A DNA stretch of 64,000 nt from positions 124,001-188,000 of the forward strand of contig JAQVCA010000002.1 of the NCBI GenBank assembly GCA_028690035.1, given 5' to 3'. Below are positions 9,621 to 18,870 of the stretch, piece by piece. The stretch is from Comamonas sp. (GTDB lineage Bacteria; Pseudomonadota; Gammaproteobacteria; Burkholderiales; Burkholderiaceae_C). Position numbers and translations under genes: made by a program. Under the pieces are notes generated by a model that was not told the origin of the DNA, searched no databases, and was given only the letters and a program-made list of their open reading frames with translations. Position 1 is the first letter of the stretch. Every line of letters starts with the position of its first letter.

Positions 9621-10882
9621 CCGCCTTTGACCGTGGCCACCAGCCCCTGGCCTGCAGCCCAGGCGTTGATGTCTTCTTTGCGAATGGCCGCCGCCATCAG
9701 GCCCGGAAAAGCATCGGGGGTGCAGGCAAACGAGGGCACACCCAAAGCGGCCAGCTTGGCCGCCAGCGCCCGGTCGTAAGACGGCGCGCCTTCGTCACTG
9801 AGCGCCAGCAGGGTGATGAACTGCACGCCCGACTCCACCAGCGCCGCCGCACGGCGCAGCAAATTGGCCTCGACGCCGCCTTCGTACAGGTCAGAAATCA
9901 GCACCAAAATGGTGTTGCGCGGCTCGCGGATGATGGACTGGCAGTAGCCCACGGCGCCGTTGATGTCGGTGCCGCCGCCCAGTTGCACGCCAAACAGCAG
10001 CTCCACCGGGTCGTCGAGCTGCTCGGTCAGATCGACGATGTTGGTGTCAAACACCACCATCTTGGTGGCCACGGCAGGCAGCGAGGCCATCACCGCGCCG
10101 AAGATGCTCGAATACACCACCGACGCGGCCATGGAGCCGCTTTGGTCGATGCACAGCACCACCTCGCGCTGCGGGCTGCGCGACTTGCGGCCATAGCCAA
10201 TGAGCTGCTGCGGCACCACGGTGCGGTAGTCCTCTTGCCAGTGGCGCAGGTTGGCGCGGATGGTGCGGTTCCAGTCGATCTCGCTGTGGCGCGGGCGGCG
10301 GTTGCGCTGGCTGCGATCGAGCGCACCCGTCACCGCCGAGCGCATGGGCTCTTCGAGCTTTTTCAGCAGCTCATCGACCACTTTGCGCACCACCATGCGC
10401 GCCGTGTCTTTGGTGCTGGCCGGGATCACGCCCGACAAGGCGATCAGGTTGGCCACCAGATGCACATCGGCGTGGGCGCTTTCCAGCATTTCGGGTTGCA
10501 GCAGCATCTCGCGCACATCCAGGCGCTCCAGCGCGTCACGCTGCATCACCTGCACCACCTGCGTGGGGAAGTATTTGCGGATGTCACCCAGCCAGCGTGC
10601 CACGCTGGGCGCCGAGCCACCGCGCCCACCCCGGCGCTCAGTGGGCTTGCCCAGGCCGCTTTTGCCATCGGCGTCGTAGAGCGCAGCCAGGGCCTGGTCG
10701 ATGTCGGCGCTTTCGCCAGCCAGCTTGCCGCAGCTGCTGTCGGCCTCGCCGCCCAGCACCAGGCGCCAGCGGCGCAGGCGTTCTTCTTCATGGATCGGAG
10801 TGGCGGCAGTGGCAGGTGCTGGTGCCGTGGCGCTGCCAGCGGCAGCGTTGGCGGTGTGGTCGAGGTGGTTGCTGGGGCTCAT
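9617..10882 (-). CDS. VWA domain protein (YehP/CoxE-like)
   Basis: Encodes 421 residues. The C-terminal half is a von Willebrand A domain with a complete metal-ion-dependent adhesion site start, DQSGSM at about 246-251, preceded by EVVLCI and followed by LGGGTDINGAV and VLISDLYEGG. The N-terminal half is helical with a low-complexity Ala/Pro/Thr start. VWA proteins of this kind work with MoxR-type AAA+ ATPases, often in remodelling or metal-insertion complexes. Its start overlaps the upstream DUF5682 gene by 4 bp (ATGA), and a MoxR ATPase lies two genes upstream. The set resembles E. coli yehLMPQ, where yehP is the VWA member; the biological role is unknown. Its stop codon abuts a dispersed repeat. 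Confidence 0.85.
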   Translation of the reverse strand: MSPSNHLDHTANAAAGSATAPAPATAATPIHEEERLRRWRLVLGGEADSSCGKLAGESADIDQALAALYDADGKSGLGKPTERRGGRGGSAPSVARWLGDIRKYFPTQVVQVMQRDALERLDVREMLLQPEMLESAHADVHLVANLIALSGVIPASTKDTARMVVRKVVDELLKKLEEPMRSAVTGALDRSQRNRRPRHSEIDWNRTIRANLRHWQEDYRTVVPQQLIGYGRKSRSPQREVVLCIDQSGSMAASVVYSSIFGAVMASLPAVATKMVVFDTNIVDLTEQLDDPVELLFGVQLGGGTDINGAVGYCQSIIREPRNTILVLISDLYEGGVEANLLRRAAALVESGVQFITLLALSDEGAPSYDRALAAKLAALGVPSFACTPDAFPGLMAAAIRKEDINAWAAGQGLVATVKGG

Positions 10883-13275
10883 GGGGCCACTCCCAAAATG
10901 GTGCGCAAGAACGGCACGGGCAAGGCAGCCAGCGCTTCATCCCACAACGGTGCAGCGTTGGCACTGGCCGCAGCCGCTGCGGGGCCACCGGCCTGGCGGG
11001 CGCGCTGGCCCAGGTCGCGGCGCTCGCTGGCGCTGAAGGCGGCAAAGGTGCGGCGCACCAGCGGCAGGATGTGCGTGAAGTGCGCTTCGCCCAAGCTGCA
11101 CAGCCAGTCGTTCACCAGTTGCCACAGCTGCTGGTCGTGCAGCAGCACCATGGCGTTGCGGTTCAAAAAACCTTCCAGCCAGGCCGCCGCTTGCAGCGGC
11201 TCCACGCCACTGGACAGGTGCAGCGACAGGGCCTGCGCCGCCTCGGTGGCTTGCCACAGGCCTTCGTCCAGCAGCAGTCGTGTGGCCAGGCCTTGCAGCA
11301 GGGCGTGGGCGGTGCTGCTCTCGGCCACCAGGCGCAGGGCGCGCTGCCAGGCCTGCGTTTGCTCTTGGGCATCACGCAGCGCCACGGCACTGTGCGCGGC
11401 CAGGAGCATGGTGCGCAGGCTGCTGGCGCTGTCATCGTCAATGCCGCTGCACGCCAGCGGCAGGCCAATGGCGGCGCGCACGATGAGGCTGTCGAGCATG
11501 TGCGCCACCATGCCGGTGTCGGTCTGGCGCACGTTGCCGTAGCGAAACACGTTGGCCAGCGGCGGCAGCGCTTCGAGCAATTGCAGCGTGTCGCCGCTGA
11601 CGGCGGCGCGGTTTTCCAAAATGCGCGTCACGGCCTGCACGGCGGGGGCCAGGTCGGCCAGCAGCACCTGGTTGACCAGCTCGGACAGTTCGCGCAGGTG
11701 CTCGGCCTGCTGTGCCCGCTCTAGGCTGGCAGCGGTGGCGGCGGCCTCCAGCGTCTGGCCCCACTGGCTGGCCTCGATCAGGGCCACGACGAACTCGGGC
11801 TGCCACTGCAGGCGCCAGATTTCGTGAAAGGTGCCTTTGGACGAGCCGCTGGTGCCGCTGGATTTGCCCCAGGGCACGCGGATCAAGCGCAGGCGGTGCA
11901 GCAGGTGGCTGCGCGCCAGATCGTTGGGCTGGCGCAGGTCGAGGTCAAGCGTGCGATCCAGCGCCTCGGGCTTGAGGCGCAGGGTTTTTTGCTGCTGCTC
12001 CACGTCTTTTTGCAGCGGCACGGTGGGCACATCGGGCGGCACCTGGCCCATGCGCTGGCCTACCAACAGGGCGTCGCGGATGAAATGCAGCGCGGCCTCG
12101 TCGCCCATGGTCAAGACGGTGCGCGTGGCCTCGTGCAGTTCTTCCAGCCCGGCCTGGGGGCGCTGGCGCAGCGCAGCCAGCGTATCGGCCAGGCGCACGG
12201 CTTCAATCAGGTGGGCGCTGGAGCAGTCCAGGTCGCGCGCGCGCATCAGCTGCGCCACGCGGGCCAGCCAGCCCACGCTGCGCGGCGGGGCCGTGGCGGG
12301 ATCGGCGTCCTGGGCCATGCCGCTGAGCCACAGGTGTTCGTACCAACCGGGCGCTGCAATGCCCGCACCGTAGCCACTCTCGCGCGTGAGGTGGCGGTAC
12401 GTCCACGGCACCCAGGTCGATTGCACCTTGAGCTTGGGCAGGCCTTTGAGCAAGGTGCTGTCGGCACTGGCTTTCACCTTGGCCTGTAGGCCGCCCAAGT
12501 GCCAGGCACCGCAGACCACGGCAATGCGCTCATGGCCTTTTTTCACGGCCTCGCGGATGCGCTGGCGCATATGGGCCTCGCGCAGCAGTTCACGGCGGGC
12601 GCGGTAGGTGCAGAATTCCTCGGCCTGTGCGCCCAGGTCGGCGCGCAGGGTGGTCATGGCCTCGGCAATGGCGGCAAACAGCGCTTCGCCATCGCCGCGC
12701 TCTTCCACGGTGTGGTTCCACCAGCTCTCGCCATCGGCATGGCCTGCGGCCTGGGCCAGCCAATCCAGCGGGTCGCTGCGGTAGTGGGGTTCAGCAGTTT
12801 CAACAGCTTCCACAGCGGCATCGACCTCAACGGCTGCATCGGTATCGTCGGTGCGCTCGGCAGCCTGGGCGGCGGCTTCGGCCTCTTCTTCGGCGGCGGC
12901 TGGTGCCTGCGCTTGCTCTTCTTCGCGGGCTTTGGCCAGTGCCAGCTGGTGCGTCAGCGGCAGGTCGATGAAGGACACGGCGACCTGTTGCGCCAGCGCC
13001 CAGCGCAGCGCCTGCCATTCGGGCGAGAACACGGCAAATGGGTGGTACACCGCGCGCGCCGGCTCGTCGGGGCAGTAGCTCAGCAGCGCCACGGGTGGCT
13101 GCATCTGCTCATGCAGCAAGGCGGCCAGCACGCCTTCGGCCTCGGGCGGGCCTTCGACCAGCACGCAGTCGGGCTGCAACTGCTCAAAAGCACGCACCAG
13201 ACTGCGCGCACAGCCCGGCCCGTGGTGGCGAATGCCAAAGTAGTGGACTTTGGAGGCTTCGGGGACTTTGCTCAC
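10879..13275 (-). CDS. DUF5682-like protein (YehM-like) of the MoxR-VWA cluster
   Basis: Encodes 798 residues and is recognised mainly by context and by the opening VHYFGIRHHGPGCARSL. There are two GxxH motifs (Gly14-His17 and Gly258-His261) and a Glu (Glu41, in LVEGPP) between them, plus a helix LREAHMRQRI at about 233-242. This spacing resembles the metal site of TraB/ChaN/TIKI-type proteins, so the first 270 residues may form that fold; that is inference. Residues about 115-165 are a low-complexity Ala/Glu linker. The C-terminal 500 residues are helical, without a motif I know. It overlaps the VWA gene by 4 bp and lies 12 bp after the AAA+ gene, indicating one operon. Confidence 0.75.
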   Translation of the reverse strand: MSKVPEASKVHYFGIRHHGPGCARSLVRAFEQLQPDCVLVEGPPEAEGVLAALLHEQMQPPVALLSYCPDEPARAVYHPFAVFSPEWQALRWALAQQVAVSFIDLPLTHQLALAKAREEEQAQAPAAAEEEAEAAAQAAERTDDTDAAVEVDAAVEAVETAEPHYRSDPLDWLAQAAGHADGESWWNHTVEERGDGEALFAAIAEAMTTLRADLGAQAEEFCTYRARRELLREAHMRQRIREAVKKGHERIAVVCGAWHLGGLQAKVKASADSTLLKGLPKLKVQSTWVPWTYRHLTRESGYGAGIAAPGWYEHLWLSGMAQDADPATAPPRSVGWLARVAQLMRARDLDCSSAHLIEAVRLADTLAALRQRPQAGLEELHEATRTVLTMGDEAALHFIRDALLVGQRMGQVPPDVPTVPLQKDVEQQQKTLRLKPEALDRTLDLDLRQPNDLARSHLLHRLRLIRVPWGKSSGTSGSSKGTFHEIWRLQWQPEFVVALIEASQWGQTLEAAATAASLERAQQAEHLRELSELVNQVLLADLAPAVQAVTRILENRAAVSGDTLQLLEALPPLANVFRYGNVRQTDTGMVAHMLDSLIVRAAIGLPLACSGIDDDSASSLRTMLLAAHSAVALRDAQEQTQAWQRALRLVAESSTAHALLQGLATRLLLDEGLWQATEAAQALSLHLSSGVEPLQAAAWLEGFLNRNAMVLLHDQQLWQLVNDWLCSLGEAHFTHILPLVRRTFAAFSASERRDLGQRARQAGGPAAAAASANAAPLWDEALAALPVPFLRTILGVAP

Positions 13276-13287
13276 GGCGGTGGCCCG

Positions 13288-14373
13288 TTATTCAAGTTCT
13301 TTGCAGGCGCGGTACAGGCTCTTCCAGTCTTCGCGCTCTTTGACCACGATGTCCAGGTACTCCTTCCACACCACGGCGTCTTGCACCGGGTCTTTCACCA
13401 CCGCGCCAATCAAACCAGCGGCCACATCGTGCGGGTGCAGCACGCCATCGCCAAAGTGCCCGGCCAGCGCCATACCGTTGTTGATGACCGAAATGGCCTC
13501 GGCGGTGGACAGCGAAGAGCTGGGCGATTTGAGCTGCGTTTTGCCATCGACCGTGCGGCCACTGCGCAGCTCGCGAAAGATTTGCACGATGCGGCGCACT
13601 TCCTTGAGCGCGGGCGGCTCGGCGGGCAGCTGCAGCGCCCGGCCCATCTCGCCCACGCGCTTGACGACGATGGCCACTTCTTCCTCTTCCGACGCGGGCA
13701 CGGGCAGCACCACGGTGTTGAAGCGCCGCTTCAAGGCCGCCGACAGCTCGTTGACGCCCTTGTCGCGGTTGTTGGCCGTGGCAATCACGCTGAAGCCGCG
13801 CGTGGCCTGCACCTGCGTGCCCAGTTCGGGAATGGGCAAGGATTTTTCCGAGAGCACGGTGATGAGCGTGTCTTGCACGTCGGCAGGAATGCGCGTGAGT
13901 TCTTCCACGCGGGCAATCTTGCCGTTTTGCATGGCGTGCATCAGCGGGCTGGGCACCAGCGCTTTTTCCGAGGGGCCATGGGCCAACAGTTGGGCGTAGT
14001 TCCAGCCGTAGCGCAGCTGCTCTTCGCTGGTGCCTGCGGTGCCCTGGATGAGCAAGGTGGAGTTGCCGCTCACAGCCGCCGCCAGGTGCTCAGACACCCA
14101 GGATTTGGCCGTGCCGGGCACGCCGTACAGCAGCAGCGCGCGGTCGGTGGCCAGGGTGGCCACGGCAATTTCCATCAGGCGGCGGCTGCCAATGTATTTG
14201 GCACTGACCTCAAAACCGTTGTCGAGCTTGCCGCCCATCAGGTAGGTGACCACTGCCCAGGGCGAGAGCTGCCAGTTGGCCGGGCGGGCGTGGGTGTCGG
14301 CCTTTTGCAGCTCTTCAAGCTCGTGGGCAAATTGGTGTTCGGCGTGTTGGCGCAGGGCTTCGGTGGTGCTCAT
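13288..14373 (-). CDS. MoxR-family AAA+ ATPase (YehL-like)
   Basis: Encodes 361 residues. The Walker A loop GVPGTAKS is at 84-91. The Walker B region reads KIARVEELTRIP, so the usual DE pair is replaced by VEE, as in some MoxR relatives. Sensor 1 is VIATANNRDKG and the arginine-finger region is ALKRRFN. Such ATPases act as chaperone-like motors on partners that carry a VWA domain, here probably the product of 9617-10882. The stop of the upstream DUF5691-like gene is 72 bp away. Confidence 0.9.
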   Translation of the reverse strand: MSTTEALRQHAEHQFAHELEELQKADTHARPANWQLSPWAVVTYLMGGKLDNGFEVSAKYIGSRRLMEIAVATLATDRALLLYGVPGTAKSWVSEHLAAAVSGNSTLLIQGTAGTSEEQLRYGWNYAQLLAHGPSEKALVPSPLMHAMQNGKIARVEELTRIPADVQDTLITVLSEKSLPIPELGTQVQATRGFSVIATANNRDKGVNELSAALKRRFNTVVLPVPASEEEEVAIVVKRVGEMGRALQLPAEPPALKEVRRIVQIFRELRSGRTVDGKTQLKSPSSSLSTAEAISVINNGMALAGHFGDGVLHPHDVAAGLIGAVVKDPVQDAVVWKEYLDIVVKEREDWKSLYRACKELE

Positions 14374-14445
14374 AACGGTCTTTCGGAAGCGACAAATCCA
14401 AGGGGCAAGAAAAGAAAAAACGGGAACGCATCCACAGGAACGCGT

Positions 14446-16041
14446 TCAGGCGCTGGGCCATTGCGCCAGGGTGCAGCGCGCGGCAATGACTTGCAGGCTG
14501 TGGCCCAGCACCTGCGACAAAGAGTAGGTAACGGCATAGGCCGAGACAGATTCCGCCACCGACAGCGGCGGCACCAGTCTGTCCAGTGCGGTGGGCTCGC
14601 GCAGCACGGGCAGCAGCGCTGGGTGCAGCACGCAGCACAGCTCATCGACCGACACGCGCAGGTAGCTGTGGCGGCGTGCCAGCAACAGCTTGTGCAGCAG
14701 CAGCCGCGACAGCGCCTCGGAGACGTGTTCGCCAGGCGGGCAGGCCTGCAGTATCTGCTCGGCCACGTCGTTGAAACCCGACACCTTCCCGGCATCCACC
14801 TGCAACAGCGTTTGTGTCCAGTACGGCTCGCGCTGCGCTGCAGGCAGCAGGGCCAGCACGGCAGCGGGGCTGTCGGGCAGGGCCTTGCCGGGCCAGTGCT
14901 GCAGCAGGGCATGGCACCACGCGGCGTCGGGGGCGGGGCGCAGCACATCCCACCAGGCACGCACCAGTGCGGTGTGCCAGTCGCCTTGGCGCGCCCAGTG
15001 CAGCAGCGCTTCGGGGGCCATGCCGGTGTGCTGCTGCCACCAGGCCAGGGGCACCTGCCGCGCCAGTTGGTACAGCCACCAGGCGCGCTCGCCCAGGCTT
15101 TCGTGCTTGGGGCGCTCCAGCTCGATGCCGTGGTGTTTCCAATCGGGGTCGGCCACCTCGGGCGGCACCACGCACCACAGCTGCGGCTCGGCAGCCGGTT
15201 GCACACAGGGCTGCAAACGTGCGATGGCCGCCTGGGTGCTGGCACTGCCGGGCAGCTGCACCAAGAGCGCGCGGGCCAGCTGGCGCACCTCGCGGCCTTT
15301 GTCTTTCTGGGCCAGGGTGGTGAGCAGCGCTTCATCGTCGGCAGACAGCCCGGTCTGCAGCACCGCCAGCAGTTCGGCGCGCTCTTTGGCAGGCAGATCG
15401 GGCAAGGCCGCTTGCAAGCGCTCGCGCGCCGCAGCGGGCTGGCTGTGGCGTTCTTCGCGCAGCAGTTGCACGCGCTGGGCCAGGGAGCCCTCTTGCCAGC
15501 GCACCTCCCAGGGGGCCGTTTCTGCCGTGGCGGCGGCGTAGCGCCAGGCGCTGTGGTGGCAGGCCAGCCAGCGTCCGCGCTCACCCAGCACGGCCAGCAG
15601 GGCCGGGCGCAAGGCGCTGGTGCGCAAGCCGCTGTCCAGGGCCAGCGGCAGCAGGCTGTGTGGCAAGCGCCAGCCCCGCGCGGCCACCTGCTGCAGCCCT
15701 TCGATTTGCAGGCGCAGGGGGGCATCGGTCAGCAGCCAGCGCACGGTGTCGATCAGGGCACCGTCGTGCAGTGCGGTCTGCGCCGTATCCTGCGCCGCCA
15801 CGCCGTGGGGGCTGGCGGGCAACTGAGCCACGGGGCGCTGGGCGGCGCGTTCGCACACCGCCAATACGCCAGCCACCTGCAGCAGGGCCTGCGCCGGGCT
15901 GCAGTCTTGGGCGTGCAACTGGCCCAGCAAGCTGCCCACGGCACCGGGGGCGTGGGGTGCCTCGAAGGTTTTTTTATCGGTGCCCACCATGGCCGGGGGC
16001 AGCAGGGGGTGCCAAAGAGGGGTGGCGTGCGGAGTGCTCAT
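14446..16041 (-). CDS. DUF5691-like helical protein of the MoxR-VWA cluster
   Basis: Encodes 531 residues from an ATG (16039-16041) that overlaps the SWIM gene's TGA as ATGA, which is why I prefer it over the much longer open frame extending upstream. The protein is rich in Leu, Ala and Trp, appears all-helical with repeat-like segments, and has no signal peptide or catalytic motif I can see. I assign it to DUF5691 because that family sits between SWIM proteins and MoxR ATPases in similar clusters; this is a context call, not a motif match. No function is known to me. Confidence 0.65.
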   Translation of the reverse strand: MSTPHATPLWHPLLPPAMVGTDKKTFEAPHAPGAVGSLLGQLHAQDCSPAQALLQVAGVLAVCERAAQRPVAQLPASPHGVAAQDTAQTALHDGALIDTVRWLLTDAPLRLQIEGLQQVAARGWRLPHSLLPLALDSGLRTSALRPALLAVLGERGRWLACHHSAWRYAAATAETAPWEVRWQEGSLAQRVQLLREERHSQPAAARERLQAALPDLPAKERAELLAVLQTGLSADDEALLTTLAQKDKGREVRQLARALLVQLPGSASTQAAIARLQPCVQPAAEPQLWCVVPPEVADPDWKHHGIELERPKHESLGERAWWLYQLARQVPLAWWQQHTGMAPEALLHWARQGDWHTALVRAWWDVLRPAPDAAWCHALLQHWPGKALPDSPAAVLALLPAAQREPYWTQTLLQVDAGKVSGFNDVAEQILQACPPGEHVSEALSRLLLHKLLLARRHSYLRVSVDELCCVLHPALLPVLREPTALDRLVPPLSVAESVSAYAVTYSLSQVLGHSLQVIAARCTLAQWPSA

Positions 16042-17396
16042 GCGCGGGGCGTCCATATCCAAAAACCTTCGGGGCCGAGGGCGCTGAGTGGGCGCAGGCT
16101 GGCGCCGTCCCACTCGCCCTGCACGGTCAGCGGCTGGCCGCCGCTCAAGGCCAGCAAAGCCCAGCCATCGCTGGTGTGCAACTGCAGCGGCAAGGCCATG
16201 TCGCCCCACTGCAAGTGAAACTGATGCCCCTCCTGGGCCTGCGCGTCGTAGTGCAGCGTGGCGGCGCTGCAGCGCAAGGGGTGCAAGTGGCTCCACGGGT
16301 TGGCCGCCACGCGCTGGGCCAGCCGTTGCCACTCTTGCTCTGGGGTGCTGGCCAGGGGCTGGGCCGCTGCTTGGCCGGGCAAGGCGCTGGTCTGGCTGCT
16401 GACCACCAACACCCGCAGGGGCGCTGCGCTGGGGTAAAAAACCAAGGTGGCTTGCACCGTGCCCAGTGCCACCCAAGAAGACTCGAACAGCCGCCCGGCC
16501 ACGGTGTGTTCCAGCAGCCACGCGCGCTGATCGGTGTGAATGCCATGCAGCCACACCCGCCGCTCCAGCAGCCGGTTGTCGCGCTCTTCCTGGATCACGC
16601 CCAGCACCTGCCATTCGTCGCTGACCTGCTCGGCTTGCACCAGCAAGCTGTCTTTGTCCAGCGGCCAGCCCAGCAGCGCGCGCAGGTCGGCACTGGCACC
16701 TTCGTCCAGGGCGGCGCGGCGGCGCACGGCATCGCAGGCCAGTTGCAGCAGGCCCAAGCGGCGCAGCACGTTCTCGGGCCAGTGCGGGCCGTCCAACAGG
16801 GCCTCGGCGGCGTAGCGCAGCCGTGTGGCCAAACCAGGCGCCTGGGCATCGACCAGACGCGCGGCCATGGCATCCCAGGCATGGCGGCTGTCGGTTGTGA
16901 GCTGGCCCAGGCCTTGGGCGATTTGGTCTGTCAGCCACTGCTGCAGCTCCAAGACGCCTTTTTCAATCCGTGTCCAGCGCTTTTGCTCGCTCTTTTGCGC
17001 ACTTTCTTCAGACTTAGGATTGGCGGCCTTTTGCGCAGCCTTTTCGCGCTGTTTGGCTTCTTTTTCTTGGCTGCGCTGCACCCGCGACTGCAGCCATTCG
17101 CTCACCCAGGCGGGGGGCTCGCCCTGCTGGAACTGACCGGGGTTTTTCGCCCACAGCATCAGCAAGGCCAGGCCGTGCTTGCACGGAAATTTGCGGCTGG
17201 GGCAAGAGCAGCGAAACGACGGCCCAGACAGATCGACCTGCGTCTGGTAGCGGCTGGAGCCCTGGCACTCGCCCCACACTGCAGCCTCGCTGGCCCCCAG
17301 CAGCGGCCACTGCGCCGGTTTGGTCAAACCATTGGCCGCCTTGGCCGATGCGGCGTCGGGCGCCAGGGCGAGCACGGATTCAGCAGTGAATTGCAT
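16038..17396 (-). CDS. SWIM zinc-finger protein (YehQ-like)
   Basis: Encodes 452 residues and is the first gene of the five-gene minus-strand operon. A SWIM motif is visible: Cys63 and Cys65, then Cys72 and His74 (FRCSCPSRKFPCKHG). SWIM domains bind zinc and are linked to DNA or protein binding. Residues about 100-145 form a charged Lys/Glu/Gln-rich linker; the rest is alpha/beta without a known motif. The order SWIM, DUF5691, AAA+, DUF5682, VWA, with mostly overlapping ends, suggests that the products form one complex. Confidence 0.85.
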   Translation of the reverse strand: MQFTAESVLALAPDAASAKAANGLTKPAQWPLLGASEAAVWGECQGSSRYQTQVDLSGPSFRCSCPSRKFPCKHGLALLMLWAKNPGQFQQGEPPAWVSEWLQSRVQRSQEKEAKQREKAAQKAANPKSEESAQKSEQKRWTRIEKGVLELQQWLTDQIAQGLGQLTTDSRHAWDAMAARLVDAQAPGLATRLRYAAEALLDGPHWPENVLRRLGLLQLACDAVRRRAALDEGASADLRALLGWPLDKDSLLVQAEQVSDEWQVLGVIQEERDNRLLERRVWLHGIHTDQRAWLLEHTVAGRLFESSWVALGTVQATLVFYPSAAPLRVLVVSSQTSALPGQAAAQPLASTPEQEWQRLAQRVAANPWSHLHPLRCSAATLHYDAQAQEGHQFHLQWGDMALPLQLHTSDGWALLALSGGQPLTVQGEWDGASLRPLSALGPEGFWIWTPRA

Positions 17397-17713
17397 GGGG
17401 CACCAAAAAATTGTGGTTCATCACCAAGGTCCTGGGCATGGAGTGAATCGCCCTGACATAAAACTGGCTCGCAATGTACCCGTGCCGCGACCCTCCTTCC
17501 CTCTGGCCATGCGGGGTTTTCTGCACAAAGATGTTGCGATATGTTGGTGCGCGGCATGGCCACCGGGCGCGCCACAGCGGGCCTCAGGGTAATCACCGAC
17601 AATCGGCGGCCTGGATTCTGGATATCCGTTTGGACGATTTGATCGGCTTGTTCAACCCCTGCTGCGCCATCTTGGCACCTGCGCTGCGGCATTTACGCAA
17701 AGCTCCCTCCCCG
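17397..17713. other. Intergenic region between divergent SWIM operon and hemH
   Basis: A 317-bp gap that must hold promoters for both directions. An open frame runs through much of it into hemH (from 17474), but its codons look random and the translation resembles no ferrochelatase N-terminus. I see no convincing -35/-10 pair, RNA gene or repeat. Confidence 0.5.
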
Positions 17714-18778
17714 ATGAACGCTTCCCCCATCCCCCATCAGACCCCAACCACCATCCATCCTGCGCTCCAGCCCGCGCCGCGCCCCGTGGCCATCGTGCTG
17801 TGCAATCTGGGCACCCCCGATGCGCCCACGCCCAAGGCACTGCGGCGCTATCTGGCGCAATTTCTGTCCGACCGGCGCGTGGTAGAGATTCCGCCGCTGT
17901 TTTGGCTGCCGATCCTGCACGGCATCATTTTGCGGGTGCGCCCACGCAAGGCCGCTGCCAAATACGCCAGCGTGTGGAGCGAGGCCGGATCGCCTCTGGC
18001 CGTCTGGACACAGCGCCAGGCCGAGCTGCTGGGCCAGCGCTTGCAGCAAGCGGGGCTGGACATTCCCGTGCTGCCGGCCATGCGCTACGGCCAGCCCGCC
18101 ATTGAGCGCCAGCTGCAGGCCCTGCACGCCCAGGGCCGCCAGCGCGTGCTGCTGCTGCCGCTGTACCCGCAGTACTGCGCGGCCACCACGGCCAGCGTGT
18201 TCGATGCCGCCACCCTGTGGCTGCAGCGCGCGCGCAGCTTTCCCGAGCTGCGCCTGGTGAACGACTACCACGACCACCCCAGCTACATCGGCGCCCTGGC
18301 CGACAGCGTGCGCCAGCACTGGCAGCAGCAGGGCAAGGCGGCCGAGCATCTGGTCATCAGCTTTCACGGCATCCCCGCGCGCAATGTGCAGCTGGGCGAC
18401 CCCTATGCCGAGCAGTGCCAGCGCACCGCACAGCTGCTGGCCCAGGCGCTGCAGCTGCCGCCCGAGCGTTTCAGCGTCACCTTCCAATCGCGCTTTGGCC
18501 CGGCGCAGTGGCTGCAGCCCTACACCGAGCCCACGCTGCAGGCACTGGCGCAGGCGGGCACGCGCAGCGTGGAAGTGATTTGCCCCGGCTTTGCCAGCGA
18601 CTGCCTGGAAACGCTGGAAGAAATCAGCATGGAAGCGCGCGAGGCCTTCCTGGAGGCGGGCGGCCAGGAGTTTGCCTACATCCCTTGCCTGAACGACCGC
18701 ACCAGCCACATCGACCTGCTGGAGCAACTGGTACACCAGCATGTGGCGGGCTGGGTGGAGATGCCACCAAATCCATAA
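17714..18778 (+). CDS. hemH: Ferrochelatase
   Basis: Encodes 354 residues. It inserts Fe(II) into protoporphyrin IX, the last step of haem synthesis. Family motifs are present: VLCNLGTPDAP near residue 28, the KYASVW region, the catalytic His218 in SFHGIP, and Glu299 in PGFASDCLETLEEI. The ATG at 17714 is chosen because MNASPIPH leads directly into the conserved NLGTP strand; earlier in-frame codons show no conservation. It is monocistronic here, closed by a terminator hairpin that sits inside a dispersed repeat. Confidence 0.97.
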   Translation: MNASPIPHQTPTTIHPALQPAPRPVAIVLCNLGTPDAPTPKALRRYLAQFLSDRRVVEIPPLFWLPILHGIILRVRPRKAAAKYASVWSEAGSPLAVWTQRQAELLGQRLQQAGLDIPVLPAMRYGQPAIERQLQALHAQGRQRVLLLPLYPQYCAATTASVFDAATLWLQRARSFPELRLVNDYHDHPSYIGALADSVRQHWQQQGKAAEHLVISFHGIPARNVQLGDPYAEQCQRTAQLLAQALQLPPERFSVTFQSRFGPAQWLQPYTEPTLQALAQAGTRSVEVICPGFASDCLETLEEISMEAREAFLEAGGQEFAYIPCLNDRTSHIDLLEQLVHQHVAGWVEMPPNP

Positions 18779-18780
18779 AA

Positions 18781-18870
18781 ATAATAGCTGCTACCGCTTA
18801 ATAGACAAGGACTTCAGCCACAAATACGGCTGAAGTCCTTTTTTTACGTGCGCTACCAGCTATGGTTTTT
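18781..18870. repeat. Dispersed ATAGCTGCT element, inverted pair around a terminator
   Basis: The left half AATAGCTGCTACCGCTTAA and the right half GCGCTACCAGCTATGG are inverted copies of the element core. They flank a hairpin (18807-18840). The element starts 2 bases after the hemH stop, and its right-hand CTAT supplies the TAG stop (18860-18862, minus strand) of the convergent peptide-binding protein gene. Confidence 0.8.
18807..18845 (+). terminator. Intrinsic terminator after hemH
   Basis: The stem GGACTTCAGCC pairs perfectly with GGCTGAAGTCC across an 8-base loop and is followed by seven T. The AA/TT extension lets it work in both directions, so it may also end the convergent transcript from 20680. 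Confidence 0.85.

Noticed and set aside
12499-16218. A 1239-codon open frame on the plus strand
   Set aside because: It is antisense to the DUF5682, AAA+ and DUF5691 genes, which have overlapping starts and recognisable motifs; its translation is low-complexity and unlike any family.
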